DNA of 28,208 nt from a virus. The stretch's first letter is position 1, and each line of letters starts with the position of its first letter. The notes below the pieces were generated by a model that saw only the letters and a program-made list of their open reading frames with translations, ran no database searches and was not told the DNA's origin. A program made the position numbers and the translations under genes. Where the stretch lies: positions 1 through 28,208 of the IMG/VR virus record IMGVR_UViG_3300000176_000040; one strand, 5' to 3'. Shown here piece after piece: positions 1 to 7,023 of this stretch.

Positions 1-1
1 G

Positions 2-562
2 TGGTCTACGCCAAAGCTAGCACCTTTCTGGTCATCATCATCTAGCTTTACTGACTTAGGTTGGGAAGAGATCCCTACCTACATGGAAGTGCCTCTACGT
101 AGCGATAAGCATATGATGCGTGGACATGCTGACGGCTGGATCAAAGGTCTAGGCGATGATTGCTTAATTGAGATCAAGTCCCTAGGTTCTGGCGGTATAC
201 GCATGGAAGCTCCTGCTGTAATGGAGCAGGCTAACGGTAACGTAGAGCTTGCTTGGAAAAACATCAAGACTCCTTTCCGTGCACACCAGCTTCAGGGTCA
301 GGTCTACCTCCACCTTTGCCATCTGATGGTTGAGGAGGGGTCGCTAGATTCTGCTCCCAAAGAGATTGTCTTTATCTATGAGCTTAAGGCTAACCAAGAG
401 TACAAAGAGTTTGTTGTAGCTTACAATCCAGAGTTTACAAAGGAAATCTTTGACAAGGCTCTAGATGTAGCGTGGGCTGCTAACAACGACCGCCCACCGC
501 TTTGTAGTATAAACATTGAAAAGGGCTGCACACGTTGCGCCCCATTCCAGGAGGCAAAGTGA
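2..562 (+). CDS. Cas4/RecB-like PD-(D/E)XK exonuclease, 5' partial
   Basis: The frame is open to the left edge, so the true start lies outside the window. The visible part has the nuclease core: a GHADGWI segment with the metal-binding Asp, then the EIK strand about 13 residues later, typical of PD-(D/E)XK nucleases. A later QGQVYLHL helix resembles the QxxxY motif of RecB/Cas4 nucleases, and the C-terminus has CTRC, as in Cas4-type iron-sulfur nucleases. Members act on DNA ends in recombination and replication; that role is inferred here. The stop overlaps the next GTG start, so the genes are coupled. Iron-sulfur binding cannot be judged because the N-terminal cysteine would lie upstream. 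Confidence 0.75.
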   Translation, partial: WSTPKLAPFWSSSSSFTDLGWEEIPTYMEVPLRSDKHMMRGHADGWIKGLGDDCLIEIKSLGSGGIRMEAPAVMEQANGNVELAWKNIKTPFRAHQLQGQVYLHLCHLMVEEGSLDSAPKEIVFIYELKANQEYKEFVVAYNPEFTKEIFDKALDVAWAANNDRPPLCSINIEKGCTRCAPFQEAK

Positions 563-684
563 GCAAGGTGCACGATAACAAAGGTTACTGTGGAGAGTGT
601 GGTAGTTACTCAACAGAGTGTAAGACACTTGACTTTCACGGTATGAAACAAAAAGTCTGTAAAAAATGTCGGGGGGCAAAATGA
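559..684 (+). CDS. Small zinc-ribbon-like protein (41 aa)
   Basis: This GTG start overlaps the stop of the upstream nuclease (GTGA). The 41-residue product has two CxxC pairs (CGEC and CKKC) plus a lone Cys between them, a pattern typical of a small zinc ribbon. Its stop overlaps the ATG of the next gene (ATGA), so it sits in a tightly coupled row. The function is unknown; binding to nucleic acid or to the neighbouring nuclease is possible. It is called from coupling, cysteine pattern and absence of any gap. Confidence 0.6.
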   Translation: MSKVHDNKGYCGECGSYSTECKTLDFHGMKQKVCKKCRGAK

Positions 685-1163
685 GTATCAGTAGAGATGT
701 GTTAGCCGCAGTTAACGAACTTGGATTCTCTTTGACTGCAAAGCCTGAGTACGAGATTCCGGCGCTACCCCGTGACATTACTGAGCTGGATGACGAAGGT
801 CTCATGGATCTCTTTGTTCAGTTTACGCAATGGAACGACCACCTAGCCGGTGCTCACGCTATTGCTATTATTAATGAGAGAGAAGCTCAACGAAACCTTG
901 ACACCCAGGAAGCTGCCAGTATGCTGCGGCATTGGACTGGTGCAAAGGGAGATCGTGTAGCCTTGATCAAAGCTCAGATCGCTTCTACTACCGAGGTTAA
1001 AGATTTGCAGCATGATCTAGATGTTAAGTATGCTTTCCGTAAGATCATTGAAACAAGAACTCTCAATGTTGAGAGGGATTCACAAGTAGTGTCTCGTGAG
1101 CTGACCCGCCGCACATCCGATGGTGGAGGCATGCGAGCTAGGACTAGGAGGTTCAATACATGA
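681..1163 (+). CDS. Conserved helical phage protein, function unknown
   Basis: A 160-residue, mostly charged and probably helical protein. I chose ATG 681 rather than 666 because it overlaps the upstream stop (ATGA) and follows a G-rich ribosome-binding site (GGGGGG). It has an acidic LPRDITELDDEGLMDLF segment and a very basic C-terminus (ELTRR, RARTRRFNT) that could contact nucleic acid. The tail uses three AGG arginine codons close together, the codon read by the tRNA encoded at 26337-26409. Proteins like this sit beside Cas4-like nucleases in actinobacterial phages, but I know of no assigned function. Confidence 0.7.
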   Translation: MSISRDVLAAVNELGFSLTAKPEYEIPALPRDITELDDEGLMDLFVQFTQWNDHLAGAHAIAIINEREAQRNLDTQEAASMLRHWTGAKGDRVALIKAQIASTTEVKDLQHDLDVKYAFRKIIETRTLNVERDSQVVSRELTRRTSDGGGMRARTRRFNT

Positions 1164-1444
1164 GTAAGCGCCAGGAAAAGATCGCCGCACGTATCGAAGA
1201 GCAACAGCTCTTTCTTAAAGCCCGTGAGCGGTTTAATATGTCTCGCTTCATGCAGGCCCACTACTTGGGTAAGCAGATGTTTGAAGAAGGTAAGGATAAA
1301 CTTACTGATGGTGAGATCGCTATGCTAGAGGACCAAATAGCTGAAAACCAAACTATTATTGACGAGTATCTAAAGCGGGAGGGTCTATATGCCGAGCCAG
1401 AGTCGGAAACACCGGGGCTACCGGACACAGAAGTTAGTAGCTGA
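1160..1444 (+). CDS. Small helical protein, unknown function
   Basis: A 94-residue charged protein that begins in an ATGA overlap with the upstream gene. Most of it is predicted by eye to be helical (KIAARIEEQQLFLKARERF and later EDQIAENQTIIDEYL), so a short coiled coil is plausible. The last 56 bases are shared with the resolvase-like gene in another frame, an unusually long overlap that ties their translation together. No catalytic motif is visible. Confidence 0.65.
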   Translation: MSKRQEKIAARIEEQQLFLKARERFNMSRFMQAHYLGKQMFEEGKDKLTDGEIAMLEDQIAENQTIIDEYLKREGLYAEPESETPGLPDTEVSS

Positions 1445-1736
1445 GTATCTTGCTAAACGAGGCTTTCCGTTCGCAGAAAGTACGGGTGCTGGTAGATCTG
1501 GCACTGATATTACCGGTACTGTTGGTATTGATTGGGAAGTAAAGGCTAGGGCTGATTTCAACCCTAGCGGGGCCATGAAGCAGCTCAAGGATCGTGCTAA
1601 TGAGAATGATCTACCTGTGGTAGTTCTCCGCTTAAACGGCCAAGGGGAGGCTTCTGTAGGGGAGTTTATGACCTGCCTTCGGTTAGAAGATTTTGTGAAG
1701 TTAATTAGGGATGCGGGATACGGCGATACACCGTAA
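1389..1736 (+). CDS. Holliday-junction-resolvase-like PD-(D/E)XK endonuclease
   Basis: A 115-residue protein with an archaeal-Hjc-like or Mrr-like nuclease core: an N-terminal RGYRTQKLVAEYLAKRGF helix, Asp40 in the SGTDITG strand, then Glu50-x-Lys52 in IDWEVKAR. These are the metal-binding residues of the PD-(D/E)XK fold. The family cleaves branched DNA, so a role in resolving recombination or replication junctions before packaging fits. The start follows a strong ribosome-binding site (GCGGGAGGG) inside the preceding gene, which supports the 56-base overlap. An endonuclease with another target is the main alternative. Confidence 0.75.
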   Translation: MPSQSRKHRGYRTQKLVAEYLAKRGFPFAESTGAGRSGTDITGTVGIDWEVKARADFNPSGAMKQLKDRANENDLPVVVLRLNGQGEASVGEFMTCLRLEDFVKLIRDAGYGDTP

Positions 1737-1787
1737 GATATGTTCCTAGGTGGGCGACTAAAAATCGAACCTAAAGGACTACAAATC

Positions 1788-2066
1788 GTGAATGAAGAAA
1801 AAGAAGACGGATTCTTGCGTGTAGGCGCTGGATCTAATGCCCAAGCCGTAGGCTCAGCCATTGCACACGCACTGTATGAATCACCACAGGTAAAGCTCCG
1901 GGCAGTAGGAGCATCAGCAGTAAACCAGGCAGTAAAGGCAATTGCAATCGCAAGAGGCTATGTAGCCCCTCGTGGTTTAGACCTTAGCTGCCGTCCAGGA
2001 TTTACCACTGTAGAGTCTAGGGATGGCAACATCTCAGCAATAGTCTTTACAATCTCGGTAAGTTAA
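1788..2066 (+). CDS. SpoVS-like (Alba-superfamily) protein
   Basis: The product matches the SpoVS family: a FLRVGAGSN start, the VKLRAVGASAVNQAVKAIAIARG core and a VAPRGLDL segment, about 92 residues against 86 for bacterial SpoVS. SpoVS is a small dimeric protein with an Alba-like fold, probably nucleic-acid binding; in Bacillus it affects sporulation and septation. I chose GTG 1788 because it follows AAAGGAC and places the start next to the conserved domain. An in-frame ATG at 1740 would add 16 residues but has no ribosome-binding site. The role in the phage is unknown; control of host gene expression or nucleoid binding is speculative. Confidence 0.8.
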   Translation: MNEEKEDGFLRVGAGSNAQAVGSAIAHALYESPQVKLRAVGASAVNQAVKAIAIARGYVAPRGLDLSCRPGFTTVESRDGNISAIVFTISVS

Positions 2067-2074
2067 TCTATTAT
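2046..2074 (+). promoter_or_regulatory. Putative promoter TTTACA-N17-TATTAT
   Basis: A -35-like TTTACA (2046-2051) and a -10-like TATTAT (2069-2074) are separated by exactly 17 bases. The -35 box lies inside the end of the SpoVS-like gene. The predicted transcript would start near 2081, about 30 bases before the next ATG. Confidence 0.45.
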
Positions 2075-2109
2075 TAGTACCAAGAGATCTCTAACAGTTA
2101 GGTACCAAC

Positions 2110-2469
2110 ATGGCAACTCCAGAACAAGAAGCATTGGCGGGAATGGCAAAGGTTGGCGCACCACGTGAGCCAATGGGCCAGAAGCCTGTTTCATTCACTT
2201 CTCCTTCAGCTAAGCCTGAACAAGGAACACCTGTAAAGAAGAAGAACACTGCAGCCGGTGATCCTACCGCAGCAGGCACAAAGAAGAACCGTGCTAACCG
2301 TCCTTACGCAGGACAGGAGCGTCTAGGCGCTCGCTACGGCGTTAAGGCAAGCTATGCACCACAGACAGAACCTGCTGCTGGTCTTACACAGGCTAACAGC
2401 AAGATCATCAGCCCATCAGTCATTCGTCAGAAGGATTCATGGTCTGAAGGAATGGAAACTTCCTACTAA
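2110..2469 (+). CDS. Hypothetical protein, low-complexity basic
   Basis: A 119-residue protein rich in Ala, Pro, Lys and Thr, with no recognised domain. The first 70 residues look disordered (PSAKPEQGTPVKKKNTAAG). The second half has NRANRPYAGQERLGARYG followed by a polar tail. It has its own upstream promoter candidate at 2046-2074 and only a weak ribosome-binding site (TTAGGT). A promoter and hairpin follow immediately. It could be a small virion or DNA-associated protein, but nothing in the sequence decides this. Confidence 0.6.
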   Translation: MATPEQEALAGMAKVGAPREPMGQKPVSFTSPSAKPEQGTPVKKKNTAAGDPTAAGTKKNRANRPYAGQERLGARYGVKASYAPQTEPAAGLTQANSKIISPSVIRQKDSWSEGMETSY

Positions 2470-2481
2470 ATCGGATATACT
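2453..2481 (+). promoter_or_regulatory. Putative promoter with TATACT -10 box
   Basis: A TATACT box (2476-2481) in the context CGGATATACTATTAG, nearly the same as the context at 10856. The -35 region 17 bases upstream (TGGAAA, 2453-2458) is a weak match. It would serve the HTH-like gene at 2532 and the phosphoesterase after it. Confidence 0.45.
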
Positions 2482-2484
2482 ATT

Positions 2485-2510
2485 AGCAGGGCCTGTAACA
2501 GGGCTCTGCT
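2485..2510 (+). promoter_or_regulatory. Stem-loop in the 5' leader, right at the predicted transcript start
   Basis: AGCAGGGCCTG and CAGGGCTCTGCT can pair around a UAA loop, with one G-U pair and one bulged G. No T-run follows, so it is unlikely to be a simple terminator. It begins within a few bases of the transcription start predicted from the TATACT box at 2476, so it may be a 5'-end stabilising hairpin. Confidence 0.45.
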
Positions 2511-2531
2511 AATCTAAACATTGGGGGCAAT

Positions 2532-2762
2532 GTGTTACAAGGGCTATACGAAAAAGCAAAAATCGAAAACGCTGCAAACCGTTGTGTTGTAGCTCAGTGG
2601 GGCATTCAGTTTGAGGGCGCAGATAGAGACGCATTCAATCAGTCTATTTCAGACGATGAGTTCTCCAATAAGAATCTATATAACCTTTACAAAGATGCCG
2701 GGGCTACCTTTAGTATCTCGTCTCTCCGTGCACATAGATTAGGAGAGTGCGGATGTCGCTAG
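2532..2762 (+). CDS. Small HTH-like DNA-binding protein (terminase-small-subunit-like)
   Basis: A 76-residue protein starting at GTG after GGGGG. Its C-terminal half, NKNLYNLYKDAGATFSIS followed by SLRAHRLGECGC, resembles short actinophage proteins in which a helix-turn-helix ends in a RRHRxGECxC-type motif; some of those are annotated as DNA-binding or small-terminase-like. The N-terminal half has RCVVAQWGIQF. No large terminase is present in the window, so that assignment stays tentative. The last 10 bases overlap the start of the phosphoesterase gene, and the two are probably co-translated. Confidence 0.6.
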   Translation: MLQGLYEKAKIENAANRCVVAQWGIQFEGADRDAFNQSISDDEFSNKNLYNLYKDAGATFSISSLRAHRLGECGCR

Positions 2763-3910
2763 GCGAATCATATAACGAGGCCAAGGCAGAGGTCGTTACC
2801 AACAATGCCATTAACTCTATTGAAAAGCTTCTTAAAGCTAACGGACTAACTCCAGAAGATGTTGGCAAGATCAGCAAGGTTAGTTTGTCTAATAACCCTG
2901 ATGACACTAAGATCATCTTGTCTCCTGCTTGGAACGAGGGTCCAAAGTGGCAGCCTGTACAGCAGGCCGCACCTACAGTTGTACAGCCAAAGGTTCGTAC
3001 ACCTGCTCTAATTAGCAGTAACTGGAAAGTTGCAGTAGCACTTCCAGACCCACAGATTGGCTATCGCCGTTATGAAGACGGTACGCTAGACCCATTCCAC
3101 GATGAGGACGCTATGGACGTAGCGCTTCAGGTAGTAGGTTTAGATCATGGCCATCCTGTAGATCAGGTAATTAACCTAGGGGATTTCCTAGACCTACCTA
3201 TGTACGGCACCTATGAACAAGAAGCTGTCTTTGCGCATACCGCACAGTTGGCTATTGATCGTGGCCACTTGTTCTTAGCAGAGCAGCGTGCTGAGGCCGG
3301 TGCAGATGCTCGTATCATCCTTCTAGAAGGAAACCACGACAAGCGTCTTAACCGCTTCATCAATACAAATGCTGCTGCAGCTTATGGTTTGAAGGTGGCT
3401 AATATGCCAAACTCATGGCCTGTAAACAGCTTGCAGAATCTATTACGCTGTGACGAACTAGGAGTGGAGTTTATTGATGGCTACCCAGCTGCTGCACACT
3501 GGATTAATAAGCGTCTTCGTGCTATGCACGGTGATCGTGCTAACTCTTCTGGCTCAACGGCTGCACAATATGCGAATTCGAATCCAAATATCTCTACGTT
3601 ATTTGGTCATATTCATCGCATGGAACAGCAATCCAAGACTGTATTTGATCGTGACCAGGCCATTAAAAGTGTCTCTTTTAGCCCGGGATGCCTCTGCAGG
3701 GTTGACGGTGCAGTCCCTTCCGTTAAGGGCGGTGTTGATGTCAAAGGTCAAGCTCTACAGTATTTTGAGAACTGGCAGCAAGGAGTAAGCGTTATCTTCT
3801 TTAAAGATGGGGATGATGATAGCTTCCACTTTGATCAAGTTCACATTCATAAAGGTAAGACTATGTACCGTGGACAAGAGATTGTATCTACAAGACTAGC
3901 AGTTCAGTAG
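2753..3910 (+). CDS. Calcineurin-like metallophosphoesterase
   Basis: A 385-residue protein with the metallophosphoesterase signature: Asp99 in LPDPQIG, Gly-Asp144 in NLGDFLD, GNHD (193-196), MHGD (258-261) and GHIH (285-288). These residues bind the two metal ions of the family, which hydrolyses phosphodiesters in nucleotides or nucleic acids. Here the substrate is unknown. The first 90 residues are a separate, probably flexible region. I chose ATG 2753, seven bases after AGGAG, over GTG 2747. It is coupled to the HTH-like gene and followed by a strong terminator-like hairpin. Confidence 0.88.
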   Translation: MSLGESYNEAKAEVVTNNAINSIEKLLKANGLTPEDVGKISKVSLSNNPDDTKIILSPAWNEGPKWQPVQQAAPTVVQPKVRTPALISSNWKVAVALPDPQIGYRRYEDGTLDPFHDEDAMDVALQVVGLDHGHPVDQVINLGDFLDLPMYGTYEQEAVFAHTAQLAIDRGHLFLAEQRAEAGADARIILLEGNHDKRLNRFINTNAAAAYGLKVANMPNSWPVNSLQNLLRCDELGVEFIDGYPAAAHWINKRLRAMHGDRANSSGSTAAQYANSNPNISTLFGHIHRMEQQSKTVFDRDQAIKSVSFSPGCLCRVDGAVPSVKGGVDVKGQALQYFENWQQGVSVIFFKDGDDDSFHFDQVHIHKGKTMYRGQEIVSTRLAVQ

Positions 3911-3930
3911 TTACGTTTAGCGATACAGAT

Positions 3931-3976
3931 AAGCCGGTGTAGTGCACAATATGTGCATACGCCGGCTTTATCTATT
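3931..3976 (+). terminator. Intrinsic terminator-like hairpin
   Basis: AAGCCGGTGTAGTGCAC pairs with GTGCATACGCCGGCTT around AATAT, giving about 16 pairs with one bulged G and one G-U pair. The 3' side runs into TTTATCTATT, a modest T-tract. It separates the phosphoesterase gene from the lysis-like cassette. Confidence 0.65.
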
Positions 3977-3988
3977 AGAGGAGACTCT

Positions 3989-4255
3989 GTGAGCAACAAT
4001 ACTATTAATATTTTGCAGGGTATCTCTGCTGCTTTGGCTATTATTGGTGCTTTTGGTTTCTCATTCCGTTGGGTTATCAAGCACTACCTATCAGAATTAC
4101 GCCCAAACCACGGCTCATCCCTTAATGACAAGATCAACCTAGAGATTATTCCTCTTCTTAAAGAGCTTAGGGCACATCAAGAAAAGATCGGACTAAAGGT
4201 TGCTAAATTAGAGGGTCGTTTCGAACAACACGTAGACGACGTAGAGGCAGAATAA
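3989..4255 (+). CDS. Small one-TM membrane protein, holin-like position
   Basis: An 88-residue protein with one hydrophobic segment near the N-terminus (ISAALAIIGAFGFSFRWVI, about residues 10-28), followed by a charged LRPNHGSSLNDKI segment and a helical tail. Similar single-TM proteins with a PNGGSSL-type motif are common in actinophages. I chose GTG 3989 because it follows GAGGAGA; an in-frame ATG at 3953 lies inside the terminator hairpin. It heads a cassette of cell-wall and membrane genes, so a lysis role (holin or accessory) is plausible but unproven. Confidence 0.7.
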   Translation: MSNNTINILQGISAALAIIGAFGFSFRWVIKHYLSELRPNHGSSLNDKINLEIIPLLKELRAHQEKIGLKVAKLEGRFEQHVDDVEAE

Positions 4256-4737
4256 TGTCGTACACGCCTCGTCCTGGTGACTACGGCGTAGTAAAGACTA
4301 ACGGCTTTATTGGCAGACTCATCAGATTAACCACAACAAGTAGGTGGAATCACGCCGTAATCTACATTGGCGATGGAGCACTTATTGAGGCTAGACCTAC
4401 TGGCGTTACTTTTGGCAAAGTAGATGAATATCCGGTAATAGCTTGGAATCAACATGAGTACAGCCTTACTGACGAACAGCGCAAGATCATCGTAGATTAC
4501 GCTGTAGATCAAATTGGTAATCCGTATGGCTACCTAGATATCTTTGTAATCTTCCTACGTGCTTTTGGTTTAAAATTACCTCCAACTAAGCTATGGGTAT
4601 CCCTAGCTAGGAGACAAGGCTTTATCTGTTCAGAGCTTGTATCTGAAGCCTATGAGCATGCAAACTATTCACTAAGTAAAAAACCCGATGCCCTTGTAAC
4701 ACCGGGTGATCTAGCAGAGAGGTTAATCTACCAGTGA
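4255..4737 (+). CDS. Permuted papain-fold (YiiX/NlpC-P60-like) hydrolase
   Basis: A 160-residue protein with the circularly permuted NlpC/P60 order: PGDYGVV at the N-terminus, His33 in SRWNHAVIYIGDG, then Glu45 (LIEARP), and the nucleophile Cys125 much later in GFICSELVSEAY. Relatives are amidases or peptidases acting on peptidoglycan peptides, lipids or other amide bonds. The ATG overlaps the upstream TAA by one base and its stop is inside a GTGA overlap, placing it firmly in the lysis-like cassette. Cell-wall cleavage is inferred from context. Confidence 0.8.
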   Translation: MSYTPRPGDYGVVKTNGFIGRLIRLTTTSRWNHAVIYIGDGALIEARPTGVTFGKVDEYPVIAWNQHEYSLTDEQRKIIVDYAVDQIGNPYGYLDIFVIFLRAFGLKLPPTKLWVSLARRQGFICSELVSEAYEHANYSLSKKPDALVTPGDLAERLIYQ

Positions 4738-5165
4738 CAGACGCACATAAGCAAGCAATGAATCTTCACCTTGCTGTCTCTATCCCTGCCCATGAGCCTC
4801 GTGAGACAGATCCGCACTACCACTTGTTCAATCAGGCTAAGGCTAGGATTAAAAAGCAAGGCCTATGGAAGTGCATAATTGACGATGACCTGTGTTCTGG
4901 CGGCCCCGAGCTACATCACAGCCACATAGAGTTTAGCCAAATCAACAATATGGACATGCATAAGGTTGAGAAGGCTTTTGGCCTACATTTTGAAACTGAT
5001 GAGGAATTCCAGGAGTGGATCGAATCCCCAGGAAATCTTGAGGTTTTGTGTGAGGCTCATCATCGTACACGTTTTGGTATCCACGAGATCCCAGCCCCAC
5101 TCTGGGAAACATTTAGGTATCGTAAGACAGGAACAGATCCTGCAGCGGAGGTAACACATGAGTAG
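4734..5165 (+). CDS. HNH endonuclease
   Basis: A 143-residue protein starting at a GTG that overlaps the upstream stop. The HNH core is visible: Cys47 and Cys54 flank a short loop, followed by LHHSHIEF (His61, His62, His64), Asn101 in PGNLEVLC and His109-His110 in EAHHR. This is the beta-beta-alpha metal nuclease fold. It sits between two wall-hydrolase genes, which is typical of a mobile or homing-type HNH gene. A role in packaging is less likely here because no terminase gene is adjacent. The end overlaps the CHAP gene by 8 bases. Confidence 0.82.
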   Translation: MTDAHKQAMNLHLAVSIPAHEPRETDPHYHLFNQAKARIKKQGLWKCIIDDDLCSGGPELHHSHIEFSQINNMDMHKVEKAFGLHFETDEEFQEWIESPGNLEVLCEAHHRTRFGIHEIPAPLWETFRYRKTGTDPAAEVTHE

Positions 5166-6027
5166 TGGATTGGATATTGTAAATATTGCCCAAACTCAAA
5201 TAGGTTTTATAGAAGGTCCAAACAACGAGAATCCTTATGGAACTTGGTACGGTATTCCTAATGAGAGCTACTGCGCTATGGGTGTTAGTTGGGTCTTTGC
5301 TCAAGCAGGCCTATCTGCATTGGTAGCTGCACAGACTGAAAAAGGTTTCTCCTATTGCCCAGCCGGTTTAACATGGTTTCAGAAGAAGGGCCGTGTTGTA
5401 GGAAAGTATGAAGGGCAACCTGGAGACCTAGTATTTTATTCCTGGTCCGGTAATGGTGTTGCAGACCACGTAGAGATTATTGAGAACGCTTCTCGTGATG
5501 GAATCACTTGCATCGGATTTAACACAGGCCCAGATAAATCAACTGGTAACCCTGCTAATGGTGATGGTTGTTTTCGTGTCCATCGCCCATATCTTTATGT
5601 ATTAGCTATTGTTCGCCCAGAATATCCTGGAGCAGTTAAGCCTACAACAAGCAAGGCTGTTAATAACAAAGCTTTAGCTACAGGCGTTGCCGGAGTTACA
5701 GCTCTAGGAGGTGCCGGTGCTGCAGGTATTACTCATACTACAACCTCTACACCAACAACTAAGACCACCGTTATTGTTGCGCCACCCTTCCCAGGATCTA
5801 GCGCCTTTAAAGTTGGGGCTAAGGGAACATCTGAGTTGATAGTAGCTAGGGCTTTAGCTAACGCTGGTTTACTCCCAATGAACTTAGTATCCAATGTTCT
5901 TACACAAGAAGAGATAGCTTTGATTCCTGTGTATCAGTCTAAGTACCCAGGTTTGACCGCAGAGAAAAAAGCTGGGGTCGTTGGTAAAAATACATACCTA
6001 TCCATGGCAGCAAAGGCAGGCTATTAA
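5158..6027 (+). CDS. CHAP-domain endolysin with C-terminal binding-like domain
   Basis: A 289-residue protein. The N-terminal CHAP domain has Cys39 (ESYCAMGVSWVFAQAG), PGDLVFYSW and His104 in ADHVEIIEN, the catalytic pair of a peptidoglycan amidase or endopeptidase. A Thr-rich linker (about 190-205) leads to a C-terminal domain with a QSKYPGL...GVVGKNTY pattern resembling peptidoglycan-binding repeats. The start follows GCGGAGG. There is no signal peptide, so release would need a holin. It is very likely the endolysin, although virion-associated use cannot be excluded. Confidence 0.85.
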   Translation: MSSGLDIVNIAQTQIGFIEGPNNENPYGTWYGIPNESYCAMGVSWVFAQAGLSALVAAQTEKGFSYCPAGLTWFQKKGRVVGKYEGQPGDLVFYSWSGNGVADHVEIIENASRDGITCIGFNTGPDKSTGNPANGDGCFRVHRPYLYVLAIVRPEYPGAVKPTTSKAVNNKALATGVAGVTALGGAGAAGITHTTTSTPTTKTTVIVAPPFPGSSAFKVGAKGTSELIVARALANAGLLPMNLVSNVLTQEEIALIPVYQSKYPGLTAEKKAGVVGKNTYLSMAAKAGY

Positions 6028-6356
6028 TGAAGTTGTTTCAGAAGCTATCTGACTGGGCTGCAATATCTTTTGGTTCCCCTTGGTTCTTTATCTTTCACCT
6101 GCTTTGGTGGGGAAGCTGGGTAGTCTTTGCCATAGAGCCGTTCCCGTACGGACTCTTAACTCTCATAGTTTCTTTGGAGTCTATTCTTTTATCCGGGTTG
6201 ATCTTGAACGCTACTAACCGTTCAGGTGAGGAAGATAGGCGCATTATTAGTAAGGATCTAAAGCTAGATCAGGCAACCCATAATCATATTGAGGAAATGC
6301 GCAGGCATATCAACCTGATTATGGATCATATGGGCGTAGACGATACCCGTCCATAA
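6027..6356 (+). CDS. DUF1003-like two-TM membrane protein
   Basis: A 109-residue protein with two hydrophobic segments, SPWFFIFHLLWWGSWVVF and YGLLTLIVSLESILLSGLIL, followed by NATNRSGEEDRR, the layout of DUF1003 membrane proteins. The C-terminal part is a charged helix. Its ATG overlaps the endolysin stop by one base (TAATG). With a two-TM topology right after the endolysin it is a reasonable holin candidate, though DUF1003 proteins have no established holin activity. Confidence 0.75.
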   Translation: MKLFQKLSDWAAISFGSPWFFIFHLLWWGSWVVFAIEPFPYGLLTLIVSLESILLSGLILNATNRSGEEDRRIISKDLKLDQATHNHIEEMRRHINLIMDHMGVDDTRP

Positions 6357-6357
6357 T

Positions 6358-6386
6358 TTGCAAGTACTTGTATTACCTTGTATACT
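6358..6386 (+). promoter_or_regulatory. Promoter TTGCAA-N17-TATACT
   Basis: A -35 box TTGCAA (6358-6363) and -10 box TATACT (6381-6386) have optimal 17-base spacing. The transcript would begin near 6393, just before AAGGAG and the ATG at 6407, giving a leader of only about 15 bases. Confidence 0.65.
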
Positions 6387-6406
6387 ATTAGTAGAAGGAG
6401 ATAAAG

Positions 6407-6643
6407 ATGATTAAGTTCAACTTTAAGAGTCCTGTGTCAATGGGAATTGCCAGTTCAGCCGGGTTTAGCGCCTGGGCCGCATCTGGCTTTGCACCGGATA
6501 TCAAGCATATTGGCCTTGCAGCATCGGCAGCATTAGCAGGTACGGCTCAGCCAAGCTTCTCGTCTTCACAGCCTAATGTTCAGGCTGAGTCCCATATTGT
6601 TACGCCTTACGTAAACAATGTAACTACTACAGAGGGAAAATAA
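6407..6643 (+). CDS. Small hydrophobic protein, unknown function
   Basis: A 78-residue protein with a strong ribosome-binding site (AAGGAG) and its own promoter. The first 50 residues are small and hydrophobic (MGIASSAGFSAWAASGFAP, then HIGLAASAALAGTAQ), giving one or two weak membrane segments. The tail is Ser/Thr-rich and polar. It is followed directly by another alanine-rich membrane-type protein, so the two may work together, perhaps as accessory lysis or envelope proteins. No family was recognised. Confidence 0.6.
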   Translation: MIKFNFKSPVSMGIASSAGFSAWAASGFAPDIKHIGLAASAALAGTAQPSFSSSQPNVQAESHIVTPYVNNVTTTEGK

Positions 6644-6943
6644 ATGCATCTACCACAATCAGAAAAGGCTCTTGTTGAGCACTACGTTTACGCAACTGCA
6701 GCAGCAGCTGTGGCTATCTATCAGACAGGTAATCACCACTGGCGCCACATTGCATTTGCAGCCGTAGTCGGTGTAGTTGGCCCACTTGTCGCTAAGTTTA
6801 ATCCAAAGGGTACAATCAACGAGCTTGCTAAGAAGGAGCATCTTGATGCAGTTACTACCGCAGCCATCAGCTCTGTAGCAACTGCTGCAGTAGCAGATGC
6901 TCAAAAGGCCGTTGCTAAGGCAGCTGTAGAAGCAGCCAAGTAA
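6644..6943 (+). CDS. Ala-rich membrane protein, holin-like
   Basis: A 99-residue protein. Two hydrophobic stretches (YVYATAAAAVAIYQTG and HIAFAAVVGVVGPLVAKF) are joined by a HHWRH turn, a helical-hairpin layout seen in small phage holins. The C-terminal half is an Ala/Val-rich, lysine-bearing amphipathic helix. The ATG directly follows the upstream stop, after AGAGGGA. It ends 15 bases before a strong intrinsic terminator, closing the transcript that begins at 6386. Holin function is inferred from size and topology only. Confidence 0.6.
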   Translation: MHLPQSEKALVEHYVYATAAAAVAIYQTGNHHWRHIAFAAVVGVVGPLVAKFNPKGTINELAKKEHLDAVTTAAISSVATAAVADAQKAVAKAAVEAAK

Positions 6944-6958
6944 TTACTCTAGGTAATT

Positions 6959-6991
6959 GGCCGGGGAATTACACCCCGGCCTTTTGCTTTT
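6959..6991 (+). terminator. Intrinsic terminator, perfect 8-bp GC stem
   Basis: GGCCGGGG and CCCCGGCC pair perfectly around AATTACA, followed by TTTTGCTTTT. This is a clear rho-independent terminator for the lysis-like cassette. Confidence 0.88.
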
Positions 6992-6996
6992 ACGGG

Positions 6997-7002
6997 TATA
7001 CT
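6997..7002 (+). promoter_or_regulatory. TATACT -10 box without clear -35
   Basis: TATACT lies directly after the terminator, 22 bases before the ATG at 7024. The -35 position falls in the terminator stem and does not match, so this is a weaker call. Some new promoter is needed here because the strong terminator precedes a long gene row. Confidence 0.35.
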
Positions 7003-7023
7003 GGAACCGTCTAAGGAGTAAAC

